Shown: piece by piece, positions 42,311 through 49,861 of the stretch
Numbering within the stretch: position 1 is the stretch's first letter
Layout: every line of letters begins with the position of its first letter
DNA from: an uncultured Stenotrophomonas sp.
Lineage (GTDB): Bacteria > Pseudomonadota > Gammaproteobacteria > Xanthomonadales > Xanthomonadaceae
Reading direction: 5' to 3'
Assembly (NCBI RefSeq): GCF_913778665.1
Contig: NZ_CAJYVQ010000002.1
Coordinates: forward strand, 434,001-498,000
DNA: 64,000 nucleotides
The notes under the pieces: model-generated
What the model was told of the DNA's origin: nothing
The model's database searches: none
The model's input: only the letters and a program-made list of their open reading frames with translations
Position numbers and translations under genes: made by a program

Positions 42311-43987
42311 TCAACGGGGGGCGGATGGCGTGGCCGCAGCAGGGGAGATGGAATGGCGCTTGCGCCATTGCTTGAGCACGGCGGTGCGCAGCGACAGCAG
42401 CAGCAACCAGCACAGGAAGCCGATCGCCAGCCAGCCGCTCAGGGTGAACACATCATTGAAGCCACGCACGTTGGCTTCGCGGCGCGCGGTCTGCGCCAGC
42501 TGTGCGCTGCCCTGTGCACTGCGCAGCACCGGGTCGGTGATCTGCGCGGCATACAGCTGCTGCTGGATGCGCAGGCGCTGCGCTACCACCGGATCGGCCG
42601 GGTCGAGCTGGCTGGTCAGCGCGCTGGAATACAGCTGTTCACGATGCAGCTGGAAAGTACCCAGCACCGCCGAACCGGCCAGCCCGCCGAGGGTCTGGGT
42701 GATCGACAGTGTCACCAGGAAGGTGATCATGTGGTCCACGCCCTGTTTCAGCGCGGCGGAAATGCCGAGCATGATCAGCGGCCCCATGAACATGCCAGCG
42801 CCAACCGACGCCAGGAACTGGCTGACGAAGAAATCCTGCGGGCGGTCCTGGCTGGTACGGTGCTGGTCGAAGAGCGCGGCGGCGCCCAGCAGCAGGATCG
42901 CCATCAGCAGCTGCGGAATCAGCCGCTTCGGGCCGAAGGTCAGTGCGGTGCCGGCGATGCCGGTGATCACGCCGGCCAGGATCACCACGAACAGTGGCCG
43001 CAGCTGGTCCGGACCCATGCCCAGCGTGCGCATCAGGTTGACCACGCCGTAGGACTGCTCGGTGGTGAGGAAGCGGATCAGGAACGCGCCGACGATGAAG
43101 TGCAGCACCGGCAGGCTGGCCAGCCAGCGCGTCTGCAGCAGCGGATTGCGCCGGTAGTGTTCGATGATGAAGGCCGTGGTCGACAGCGCGATCGAAGCGA
43201 TCAACGCCCAGCCCAGCCAAGGCGTGTTGAGCCACCAGCGTGTGTAGCCCTGCGCGAGCACGATCACCAGCAGCGCCACCGCCGGCGCGAGCAGCGCGAA
43301 GGTCAGGAAATCCAGCGGCTCGAACGCCTTCACCTGGATGCCCGGCGGGAGTTTCAGCACCACCACGGCAGCGAACGCGCACAGCGCCAGGCCCGCCTCG
43401 AACGAGTACAGCTGGTGCCACTGGCCGGTATCGACCAGCTCCGGCGAGACAATCCAGGCAATCGGCACCGCCAGCTGCGAAAGGCCGACGCCGACCACCA
43501 GCAGGTTGCCGGTAAAGCGACGCGGCAGCGCTTGCAGCATGTACAGCGTGCCCAGCGTCGAACAGGCCGCGCCGGCGAAGCCGCTGGCGGCACGGGTCAG
43601 CATCGTGGTCTCGAAGCTGCCGACGAACAGGTGCAGCACCGCCAGCGCTGCGTACAGGCCCAGGCCGATCTCGGCGAACAGGCGGATGCCGTACTGCTGG
43701 CGGAACTTGAAGGCCAGCAGGTTGGCGGTGACATTCACCATCGCGTAGGCCGCCACCAGCCAGCTGCCCTGGGTCGGGGTCAGCGCCAGCTGGCCCTGCA
43801 GGAACGGCAGGTTGGCGGTGACCAGCGCGTTGCCGAGACCGCCGGTGATCGCCACCAGCAGCGACACCAGTGCATAGGCTGCGCGTCGGTGCGGCGGGTG
43901 CCAGGGCATTGACGCCGAACCGGGCATGGTCGGCTTCTCGTGCTCCTCCCAATCCGGAACCGGCTTCAGGTACGGCTGGACCATCAA
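42311..43987 (-). CDS. MFS multidrug transporter, EmrB/QacA type (14 spans)
   Basis: Inner-membrane drug exporter, 558 aa with 14 predicted spans, the DHA2 layout. The signature regions are LVTANLPFLQGQLALTPTQGSW in the first span pair and SGFAGAACSTLGTLYMLQAL. An unusually long soluble segment (TSQLDPADPVVAQRLRIQQQ) precedes the last span, as in EmrB/FarB-like proteins. It starts within the TetR stop (ATGA overlap of 4 bases) and is followed by the adaptor gene, so all three are one operon. Confidence 0.92.
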   Translation of the reverse strand: MMVQPYLKPVPDWEEHEKPTMPGSASMPWHPPHRRAAYALVSLLVAITGGLGNALVTANLPFLQGQLALTPTQGSWLVAAYAMVNVTANLLAFKFRQQYGIRLFAEIGLGLYAALAVLHLFVGSFETTMLTRAASGFAGAACSTLGTLYMLQALPRRFTGNLLVVGVGLSQLAVPIAWIVSPELVDTGQWHQLYSFEAGLALCAFAAVVVLKLPPGIQVKAFEPLDFLTFALLAPAVALLVIVLAQGYTRWWLNTPWLGWALIASIALSTTAFIIEHYRRNPLLQTRWLASLPVLHFIVGAFLIRFLTTEQSYGVVNLMRTLGMGPDQLRPLFVVILAGVITGIAGTALTFGPKRLIPQLLMAILLLGAAALFDQHRTSQDRPQDFFVSQFLASVGAGMFMGPLIMLGISAALKQGVDHMITFLVTLSITQTLGGLAGSAVLGTFQLHREQLYSSALTSQLDPADPVVAQRLRIQQQLYAAQITDPVLRSAQGSAQLAQTARREANVRGFNDVFTLSGWLAIGFLCWLLLLSLRTAVLKQWRKRHSISPAAATPSAPR

Positions 43988-44550
43988 CGGGCCTCGCTGG
44001 GTTCTCCCTGGAGGCCGCCGCGCAGCAGCTGCAGGGCGCGCCCGGCCAACTGGGCGCGCTCATCGCGGGTCTTGCCGCGCAGGGCCGCACCCAGCATGCC
44101 GGAGATCAGTGAAATATCCGTCTTCTCCAGATCGGGGCGGCACAGGCCGGCGGCCTTGGCGCGTGCGATCGGCGCTTCCAGCAGGTCGCGCACGGTCTCG
44201 CGCGCGCTGCGCATGGCCGGCACGTCCGAATCGACCGCGCGCCAGTAATCGGCCAGTGCCGGCGAATCGATGATGCGCTGGGCCATGCCCTCGAACACCT
44301 CGAACAGGGCATCGTCGCGGTCGCCGAGCTGTTCGACTTGGCGCCGGATGCGGTCGACCGTGCGCTGCAGCAGGGCCTGGATCAGCGCGGTGCGGTCGGG
44401 GAAGTTGCGGTACAGGGTGGCGCGGCCCACCTGGGCGCGTTCGACCACCAGGTCCAGCGGAGCAGTAACGCCGTGTTGGCCGAACACATGATCGGCGGCG
44501 TCGAGGATGAGGGCACGGCGGGCAGCGGCATCGGCGCGTTGGGCGGTCAT
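43984..44550 (-). CDS. TetR-family repressor of the adjacent efflux operon
   Basis: A 188-aa repressor. DNA-binding domain: AARRALILDAADHVFGQHGV, then LDLVVERAQVGRATLYRNFPDRTALI, the TetR helix-turn-helix. The C-terminal ligand domain is variable. The ATG at 44550 is chosen because a perfect 16-bp palindrome just upstream must be the operator; an in-frame ATG at 44568 lies inside that palindrome and is the alternative. It is the first gene of the TetR-MFS-HlyD operon and thus self-regulated. Confidence 0.87.
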   Translation of the reverse strand: MTAQRADAAARRALILDAADHVFGQHGVTAPLDLVVERAQVGRATLYRNFPDRTALIQALLQRTVDRIRRQVEQLGDRDDALFEVFEGMAQRIIDSPALADYWRAVDSDVPAMRSARETVRDLLEAPIARAKAAGLCRPDLEKTDISLISGMLGAALRGKTRDERAQLAGRALQLLRGGLQGEPSEAR

Positions 44551-44561
44551 GGCATCATTTT

Positions 44562-44577
44562 CGGACATTAATGTCCG
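44562..44577. promoter_or_regulatory. TetR operator palindrome
   Basis: CGGACATTAATGTCCG is a perfect 16-bp palindrome directly upstream of, and partly overlapping, the possible starts of the TetR gene. A further half-site, TTGTCCGG, follows at about 44602. Size and position fit a TetR-type operator for autorepression of the efflux operon. Confidence 0.75.
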
Positions 44578-44667
44578 GTTGGCGAGACACTGAGTGACGG
44601 GATTGTCCGGTTGTTGTCGTACGCACATCTTTGTGACGCCTGCGTGATGGGTCCGGCCAAAACGAGA

Positions 44668-44689
44668 ACGGGGGCCCGAAGGCCCCCGT
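44668..44689 (-). terminator. Rho-independent terminator of znuD
   Basis: Read on the minus strand, ACGGGGGCC and GGCCCCCGT pair perfectly around a UUCG-type tetraloop, followed by TCTCGTTTTGG. It lies 24 bases past the znuD stop. Confidence 0.8.
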
Positions 44690-44712
44690 GGAATCCGACC
44701 CGCCCTGCGCGA

Positions 44713-46914
44713 TCAGAAGAACGCGCGGATGCCGAATGCGACACCACGGCCCGGCAGCGGCGAGTAGTCGCGCAGCAGCGAGGTATGCGGACGGACTTCG
44801 CGGTTGGTCAGGTTGCTGCCGTCCAGGAACACCTCATAGCTGTTGCTGGCGTTGCGATCCCAACGGTAGGCCAGGTGCGCGTCGACCAGGGTATAGCCGT
44901 TGCTCGGCTCCTCGTTCTGCGCCACGTCCTTCTGGCGGCTGTAACGCACCGCACCGACCGAGGCGCGCCAACCGTCCTTCGACCAGCGCAGGTCGGCGCC
45001 GACGCGGGCCGGGGCGATGCGCGGCAGGTAACCGGTATTGGCCAGCTCCACGCTGTAGTTGTGGTTGTGGTCGCCATGCGGCACGGCGATGTCCAGGTTG
45101 CGGCTGCCGCTGCCATCCAGCTTGGCCTTCACGTAGTCACCGAACAGGCGCAGATCCCAGTCACCGGCGCCACCCTCGAACAGGTGCACCAGCGCTTCGG
45201 CTTCGGCACCGCGGAATACCGCGTCCTGCTGGGTCCAGGCACGAACCGGCAGGCCCTCGGTAACGCCGGTGTCGGCCAGGTAGATGAAGTCCTTGAACTT
45301 GGTCTGGTAGACCGACGCCGAGAAGTCCAGGCGCTCGCTGTGGGTGTGGATGCCTAGCTCGACGCGCTGGCCACGCTCGGTCTTCAGGTTGCCGTCGCCG
45401 ATTTCCAGCGAACGAGTGGCAATGTGCGCGCCGGCGGCGTACAGCTCTTCGTTGGTCGGTGCACGCTCGGAGCTGTCCACGCCGATGCGCAGGTCGACTG
45501 CGTCGTTGAGCTTCCAGATGCCGGCCGCCGACAGGTTGGTGGCGCCGAAGGTGCGGCGACGGTAGTCACCGGTCGGGTCCAGCTTGACCTGGTCGTGGCG
45601 GCCGCCCAGTTCCAGCTTGAACGGGCCGAACTGCTTTTCCTGCAGCACGAACAGGCCGATGTTCTTCGTGCTGGTATCCGGTACGAACGCCTCCTCGCCC
45701 TTGGCGCCGAAATCACTGTTGCCAAACTGCACGCCGAAGGCGCCGTCCCAGCCGCCGATCTGCTGCTGCACCGCTTCCACGCGCGCCTCGATGCCGCGGT
45801 TGGTGAAGCGGGTCGACGGCGTGCCGGCCTCCAGCTCCACGTGTTCGTAGTCGGTGTAGGCCACGCGCGCGTTGATGTTCTTCAGGAACGAGACCGGGTT
45901 GTAGATGCCGCCCTTGGTTTCGAAGCGGTTCTGCACCATGTCGATGCGCACGTCATGCTCGTCGCCTTCTTCCTCGTCGCCATGATCGTGATCGTGGTCA
46001 TGGCCGTGATCGTTGCCGTCGGCGTGCACATGGGCGCCGTTGGGAATGCCGTAGTTGGTGCGGTAGGTGCTGGCCGACACGCCGAAGTAGCCACCGTCGC
46101 CCAGCCAGGTGGCGCCGACGCCACCGGCGCGGGTACGGATGGAGCTGTTGTCCAGGCGGCCACGGCGCGGTTCTTCACCCTCGGCCGCATCGTGGTCATG
46201 ATCGTGGTCGTGATGATCTTCCAGGCTGTCGATCACCGCATAGCCGGGGATGCGGTAGTCGTCGCCGTTGCGCACCAGACCGTCGACGTGCAGCACGACA
46301 TTGCCGCTGACGCCATCGAGGCGGAACATGCCGCTGCGTTCGTTGTTCACCGAATTGCCACGCAGCTCGGCGCGGCCGCTGAGCGGGCGCTCCGGCAGCT
46401 CGCGCGCGATGCGGCCATCGACCACGTTGACCGCGCCACCGATGGCACCGCTGCCGAACAGCAGCGTGGCCGGGCCCTTCAGCACTTCGATCTGGTCGGC
46501 CAGGAAAGGTTCGATGCTGGTCGCGTGGTCGGCGCTGACGGTGGACGCATCCATGTTGCCCATGCCGTTGGACAGCACGGCGACGCGCGGGCCTTCCTGG
46601 CCGCGGATGATCGGGCGACCGACGCCGGGGCCGAAGAACGTGCTCTGCACGCCAGGCAGCTTGGCCACGGTATCACCGAGGGTGCCGGCCTTCTGCTCGT
46701 CCAGGCGTTCGCCGGCGAGGACGTCGACCGGTCGTGCCAGCGATTCGGCATCGCCCTGCAGTGGCGAGGCGGTCACCTGCACCGACGACAGCTCGGTCAG
46801 GTGGCGGTCACGATGCGTCGTCTCATCGCCGGCTGCAAAGGCGACCGACGGCAGCAGGGCGGCGAGGGCCAGGGCGAGGGAATGCGGCTTCAACCGCGGG
46901 GTGTGGGCGGGCAT
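44713..46914 (-). CDS. znuD: TonB-dependent zinc receptor ZnuD
   Basis: Outer-membrane receptor importing zinc, 733 aa. It has a signal peptide (LALALAALLPSVAFA), a plug (about 45-170) with FFGPGVGRPIIRGQEGPRVA and VEVLKGPATLLFGSGAIGGA-like segment, then the barrel ending in GRGVAFGIRAFF. Two extracellular loops are packed with His/Asp/Glu: one near residues 230-245 and a longer one near 290-320. Such clusters are the zinc-catching loops of ZnuD proteins. It is divergent from a MerC-domain gene, with Zur-like palindromes between. A strong terminator follows. Confidence 0.9.
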   Translation of the reverse strand: MPAHTPRLKPHSLALALAALLPSVAFAAGDETTHRDRHLTELSSVQVTASPLQGDAESLARPVDVLAGERLDEQKAGTLGDTVAKLPGVQSTFFGPGVGRPIIRGQEGPRVAVLSNGMGNMDASTVSADHATSIEPFLADQIEVLKGPATLLFGSGAIGGAVNVVDGRIARELPERPLSGRAELRGNSVNNERSGMFRLDGVSGNVVLHVDGLVRNGDDYRIPGYAVIDSLEDHHDHDHDHDAAEGEEPRRGRLDNSSIRTRAGGVGATWLGDGGYFGVSASTYRTNYGIPNGAHVHADGNDHGHDHDHDHGDEEEGDEHDVRIDMVQNRFETKGGIYNPVSFLKNINARVAYTDYEHVELEAGTPSTRFTNRGIEARVEAVQQQIGGWDGAFGVQFGNSDFGAKGEEAFVPDTSTKNIGLFVLQEKQFGPFKLELGGRHDQVKLDPTGDYRRRTFGATNLSAAGIWKLNDAVDLRIGVDSSERAPTNEELYAAGAHIATRSLEIGDGNLKTERGQRVELGIHTHSERLDFSASVYQTKFKDFIYLADTGVTEGLPVRAWTQQDAVFRGAEAEALVHLFEGGAGDWDLRLFGDYVKAKLDGSGSRNLDIAVPHGDHNHNYSVELANTGYLPRIAPARVGADLRWSKDGWRASVGAVRYSRQKDVAQNEEPSNGYTLVDAHLAYRWDRNASNSYEVFLDGSNLTNREVRPHTSLLRDYSPLPGRGVAFGIRAFF

Positions 46915-46925
46915 GGGCAGGTCCT

Positions 46926-46942
46926 TTGTTACATTGTATCAA
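46926..46942 (-). promoter_or_regulatory. Zur-box candidate proximal to znuD
   Basis: TTGTTAC-ATT-GTATCAA is a 7-3-7 inverted repeat with one mismatch, closely like the Zur consensus with GTTAT-N3-ATAAC arms. It is only 12-28 bases upstream of the znuD start, placed to block its promoter or leader. Confidence 0.65.
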
Positions 46943-47005
46943 TATCGGGGCGCACGAATCCCGTCGTTGAAAGAGGGGGAGGGAGACCGTGCGGGTCGGG
47001 AACGG

Positions 47006-47025
47006 ATGTTATATTATTCCATAAC
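47006..47025 (+). promoter_or_regulatory. Zur-box candidate proximal to the MerC gene
   Basis: ATGTTATATTATTCCAT (47006-47022) is a 7-3-7 repeat with two mismatches; an overlapping GTTAT...ATAAC pair spans 47008-47025. It is the most AT-rich spot in the region and lies 25-44 bases before the MerC start. With the znuD-side element it suggests one Zur-controlled divergent promoter. Confidence 0.65.
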
Positions 47026-47049
47026 GATTCGCCGACCCTGCTGGAAGTC

Positions 47050-47463
47050 ATGTCCCTGTCCTCTCGCCTGCGCCACCTGCTCGACCGTTTCGGCGCCACC
47101 GGTTCGATGCTGTGCGCCGTGCATTGCGCGGTGATTCCCGTATTGCTGGCGGCGGCGCCCTCGCTGGGCCTGTCGTTCTGGCTGAGCGATGGCGTGGAGC
47201 AGGCGCTGGTGCTGTTCGTGACCCTGCTGGGGCTGTTCAGCCTGGTCTGGGGCTACCGCCGCCATGGCGCGCTGCGTGCGCTGGGCTTCCTGATTCCCGG
47301 GCTGGTCGCGTTGTGGGCCGGCGTGCTGTACGACCCGCTGCACCACAACGCGGTGCCGCATGCGGTGGTGATGACCATTGGTGGCCTGCTGGTGGGGGTC
47401 GCTCATCTGGTCAACCTGCGCCTCAACCACGGCCACGTCCACGACGCCAGCTGCGCGCACTAG
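47050..47463 (+). CDS. MerC-domain membrane protein
   Basis: A 137-aa inner-membrane protein with four spans. The span-1 motif GSMLCAVHCAVIPVLLA carries the Cys-x2-His-Cys metal site of MerC-type metal transporters, and the C-terminus is rich in His/Asp/Cys (NHGHVHDASCAH). No mer operon genes surround it. The divergence from znuD and the Zur-like site point to zinc rather than mercury, perhaps moving zinc across the inner membrane. GGAAG precedes the ATG. Confidence 0.85.
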   Translation: MSLSSRLRHLLDRFGATGSMLCAVHCAVIPVLLAAAPSLGLSFWLSDGVEQALVLFVTLLGLFSLVWGYRRHGALRALGFLIPGLVALWAGVLYDPLHHNAVPHAVVMTIGGLLVGVAHLVNLRLNHGHVHDASCAH

Positions 47464-47573
47464 GCGCTCCGTGATAGGATTTTCGATCGTGCGCGGGGGC
47501 GCCCAGCAAGGCGGCCCCGCCGAACCCGTGTCAGTACGGGGTAACCAGATTTCACACTTGAGGAGTTGAAGAC

Positions 47574-47753
47574 ATGGGTAAGGGTGACCGCAAGACCGCC
47601 AAGGGCAAGCGTTACAACGCCAGCTACGGCAACGCCCGTTCGCACACCGCGAGCAAGGTCGCCGTAGGCGCCGCCGCCCCGGTTGCCAAGAAGACCGTGG
47701 CCAAGGCTCCGGCGAAGAAGGCTGTGGCGAAGAAGACCGTCGCCAAGGCCTGA
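47574..47753 (+). CDS. thx: 30S ribosomal protein THX
   Basis: A 59-aa, very basic protein. MGKGDRKTAKGKRYNASYGN is the conserved THX sequence that lies in a cavity at the top of the 30S head; a lysine/alanine-rich tail (repeated AKK and VAKK units) follows, as in other xanthomonads. A strong GAGGAG SD lies 9 bases before the ATG, and a strong terminator follows. The 110-base leader has a small hairpin (CCCGT...ACGGG near 47525-47540). Confidence 0.9.
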   Translation: MGKGDRKTAKGKRYNASYGNARSHTASKVAVGAAAPVAKKTVAKAPAKKAVAKKTVAKA

Positions 47754-47776
47754 TCCGGCCGGTGATGAGTCCGAGG

Positions 47777-47806
47777 AAAACGCGGCGCCTGGCGCCGCGT
47801 TTTTTT
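47777..47806 (+). terminator. Rho-independent terminator of the THX gene
   Basis: AAAACGCGGCGCC (47777-47789) pairs with GGCGCCGCGTTTT (47791-47803), followed by more T. Strong stem plus a T-run of about seven. Confidence 0.93.
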
Positions 47807-47817
47807 ATGCGCGCTTT

Positions 47818-47876
47818 TGCAGAGCCGAGCCCATGTTCGGTGGGCGCAATGCAGCCGAGCGTGAGCCCGGCTCTAC
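47818..47876 (-). repeat. Inverted dimer of SMAG-type repeats
   Basis: AGAGCCG (47821-47827) and CGGCTCT (47869-47875) pair over a 41-base loop. The right half, read on the minus strand, is GTAGAGCCGGGCTCACGCTC, a GTAG-headed hairpin; the left half is a degenerate copy. It lies between the THX terminator and the end of the phosphodiesterase gene. Confidence 0.75.
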
Positions 47877-47883
47877 AACGGAA

Positions 47884-49134
47884 TCAACGCAGGGTCTTTT
47901 TCAGCGTGTCCGCATTGCCGTCATTCGGTGCAGCCGGCACCTGCAGCAGGTGGGCCAGCAGCGGATAGACATCGACGTTGTCGAACCCGTCGATCACCAG
48001 TCCTTGACGGAACGACGGGCCGCCGGCCACGAATACCGCACGCATCGACGGCAAGGCGTTGTCATAGCCGTGCGAGCCACGGTCCTGCTTGGTGCGCTGG
48101 GCGATCCTGTCACGATGCAGTGCATCCCAGCCTTCGTCCATGGCGCAGACGATCGGCGGAACGCGCGGATGCGTGCCATAGTGCCAGCGCGGCGGCAGGT
48201 CCTGTTTGGTCCAGCACTGGTAGTGCGCGTGGCGGCCGAGCAGGGCGCGTTCAGCCTCCGCTTCGCGGCCCGGCATCGGCGCGAAGCCTACCGACTGGCC
48301 CTGGCTGACATTGCGCGCGATGGCCGGATCGACCATCGATTCGGTCGCGACGACATGGCCGTCGGCTACGCTGGCCATGCCATGGTCGGACACCACGATC
48401 ACGTTGGTGGTCGACGCCAGTCCGCGCTGCTGCAGGCCATCCAGCACCTGGCCGACGATCTGGTCTGCACGCACGATGGCGTCGGAGTACTGCTTCGAAT
48501 CCGGACCGTAGTGGTGGCCGGCCTTGTCCACGTGCTCCATGTACAGCGTGGTCAGGCGCGGCGCATCAGCGTCGGTCTGTGCCAGCCAGTCGAGGACGAT
48601 GCCGGCGCGCTGCTCCAGCGGCTCCTGGCCGTCATAGACGCGCCATTGGCTCGGGCGCACACCGCGGATCTCCGATTCGCTGCCCGGCCACGAGGTGGTG
48701 GCGGTGCGCACGCCGACGTTCTCGGCGCCGACCCAGATTGGTTCACCGCCCCACCAGCCACTGGTGGTGACCGCGTCGCGGTTGCTCAGTTCGAAACGAC
48801 CCAGTGCTGCATCGTCCATGCTGTTGTTGACGATGCCGTGGTGATCCGGGCGCAGGCCGGTGACGATGGTGTAGTGGTTGGGGAAGGTCAGCGACGGATA
48901 GGACGGTGTCATCCAGCGTGCACGTACGCCGCCGTCGATCAGTCGTTGCAGGTTCGGGGTCAGGCCGCGATCAAGCGCGTCGGCGCGCAGGCCGTCGATG
49001 GAGATCAGCAGCAGCTTCGGCGGCGCGGCCGCGACGACAGCGGTGGGAGCGGAGGCGGAAGGGGCGGGCGCGGTGGTGCAGGCGGCCAATGGCAGCAGCA
49101 GCGCCAGCGAACAGGTCAGGCGTACGGAAGTCAT
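47884..49134 (-). CDS. Nucleotide pyrophosphatase/phosphodiesterase-like lipoprotein
   Basis: A 416-aa member of the alkaline-phosphatase superfamily, NPP type. It has a lipoprotein signal (SLALLLPLAAC), then the metal/nucleophile region LLLISIDGLRAD followed by MTPSYPSLTFPNHYTIVTGL, where Thr of SLTFPN is the expected nucleophile. Other ligands: YMEHVDKAGHHYGPDS and VIVVSDHGMA with the late GSHGYDN motif. It likely cleaves nucleotide or phosphodiester substrates in the periplasm or at the outer membrane. The start at 49134 is set by the lipoprotein signal; the longer open frame is not coding. Confidence 0.87.
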   Translation of the reverse strand: MTSVRLTCSLALLLPLAACTTAPAPSASAPTAVVAAAPPKLLLISIDGLRADALDRGLTPNLQRLIDGGVRARWMTPSYPSLTFPNHYTIVTGLRPDHHGIVNNSMDDAALGRFELSNRDAVTTSGWWGGEPIWVGAENVGVRTATTSWPGSESEIRGVRPSQWRVYDGQEPLEQRAGIVLDWLAQTDADAPRLTTLYMEHVDKAGHHYGPDSKQYSDAIVRADQIVGQVLDGLQQRGLASTTNVIVVSDHGMASVADGHVVATESMVDPAIARNVSQGQSVGFAPMPGREAEAERALLGRHAHYQCWTKQDLPPRWHYGTHPRVPPIVCAMDEGWDALHRDRIAQRTKQDRGSHGYDNALPSMRAVFVAGGPSFRQGLVIDGFDNVDVYPLLAHLLQVPAAPNDGNADTLKKTLR

Positions 49135-49310
49135 CCGTGCATGATAATCCGGCGCAATGACCGGCCCAAGACACGCTGCGCCAAAGCGCGCAGCGTGTCC
49201 GCGCATTCTTCCTTGGCCCCGCGTCTGTCGACACACCCACTCCAACAGGAAGGGGGCATTTCTCCAGACGTGTTCCTGATGCCTCCATCCAGGCACGTCG
49301 TGGATCTGCC

Positions 49311-49334
49311 GTGTCGACCAGGGTCGACACCTAC
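49311..49334 (-). repeat. SMAG-type palindrome, inverse orientation
   Basis: GTGTCGACC (49311-49319) pairs with GGTCGACAC (49322-49330) across an AG loop, followed by CTAC, so the minus strand has the GTAG head. It is the only distinct element in the 235-base gap 49135-49369. Confidence 0.75.
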
Positions 49335-49369
49335 CCACGGCAACGCATTACGCCGCCCGGCCAGCACTC

Positions 49370-49861
49370 TCACGCGAACAGTGGTGCCTGGCGTTGCTCA
49401 AGTCGCAGCAGTGCGGCCTTGGTTTCCAGCCCGCCGCCGAAACCGGTCAGCGCGCCGTTGCTGCCGATCACGCGATGGCAGGGCAGGATGATCGGCAGTG
49501 GATTGCGGCCATTCGCTGCGCCCACCGCGCGGGTCGCGCTGGGCTGGCCAAGATGCTGCGCCAGCTGCAGGTAGCTCCAGGTCTGTCCGAACGGGATCAG
49601 CGCCAGCGCCTCCCACACGCGCAGCTGGAACGGGGTACCCCGCGGCGCCAGCACAAGGTCGAAGTGGCTGCGTTCGCCATGCAGGAACTGCAGCAGCTGC
49701 TCGCGGGCGTCCGGCAGTGCATCCGGCGCGTAATGCCAGTCATCGCGGCCGCGCGCCGGGTGGCGGTTTTCCGGGAACAGCACATGCGACAGGCCGCGTT
49801 CGTCACCGGCAATGGTCAGCACACCGATCGGGCTGTCGAAACGGTCGAACAACAGGGTCAT
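49370..49861 (-). CDS. ogt: Methylated-DNA-protein cysteine methyltransferase
   Basis: Repairs O6-alkylguanine by taking the alkyl group onto its own cysteine. It is 163 aa. The active-site LPCHRVIGSNG (Cys128), the recognition helix SATRAVGAANGRNP and the end GFGGGLETKAALLRLE are exact. ATG 49861 overlaps the Ada-AlkA stop by 4 bases and has GGAG upstream. It forms an adaptive-response operon with the gene before it. Confidence 0.95.
   Translation of the reverse strand: MTLLFDRFDSPIGVLTIAGDERGLSHVLFPENRHPARGRDDWHYAPDALPDAREQLLQFLHGERSHFDLVLAPRGTPFQLRVWEALALIPFGQTWSYLQLAQHLGQPSATRAVGAANGRNPLPIILPCHRVIGSNGALTGFGGGLETKAALLRLEQRQAPLFA

Noticed and set aside
42071..43912. A 613-codon plus-strand open frame
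   Set aside because: It is antisense to the EmrB-type MFS gene; the composition is Gln/His/Arg-rich as in other shadow frames.
45424..47049. Long plus-strand open frame running into the MerC gene
   Set aside because: Antisense to znuD; the MerC-type protein begins at ATG 47050 with its own SD, and the upstream part is not coding.
47050..47463. A mercury-resistance (mer) operon
   Set aside because: Only a MerC-domain protein is present; no MerR, MerT, MerP or MerA, and the context is zinc-related.
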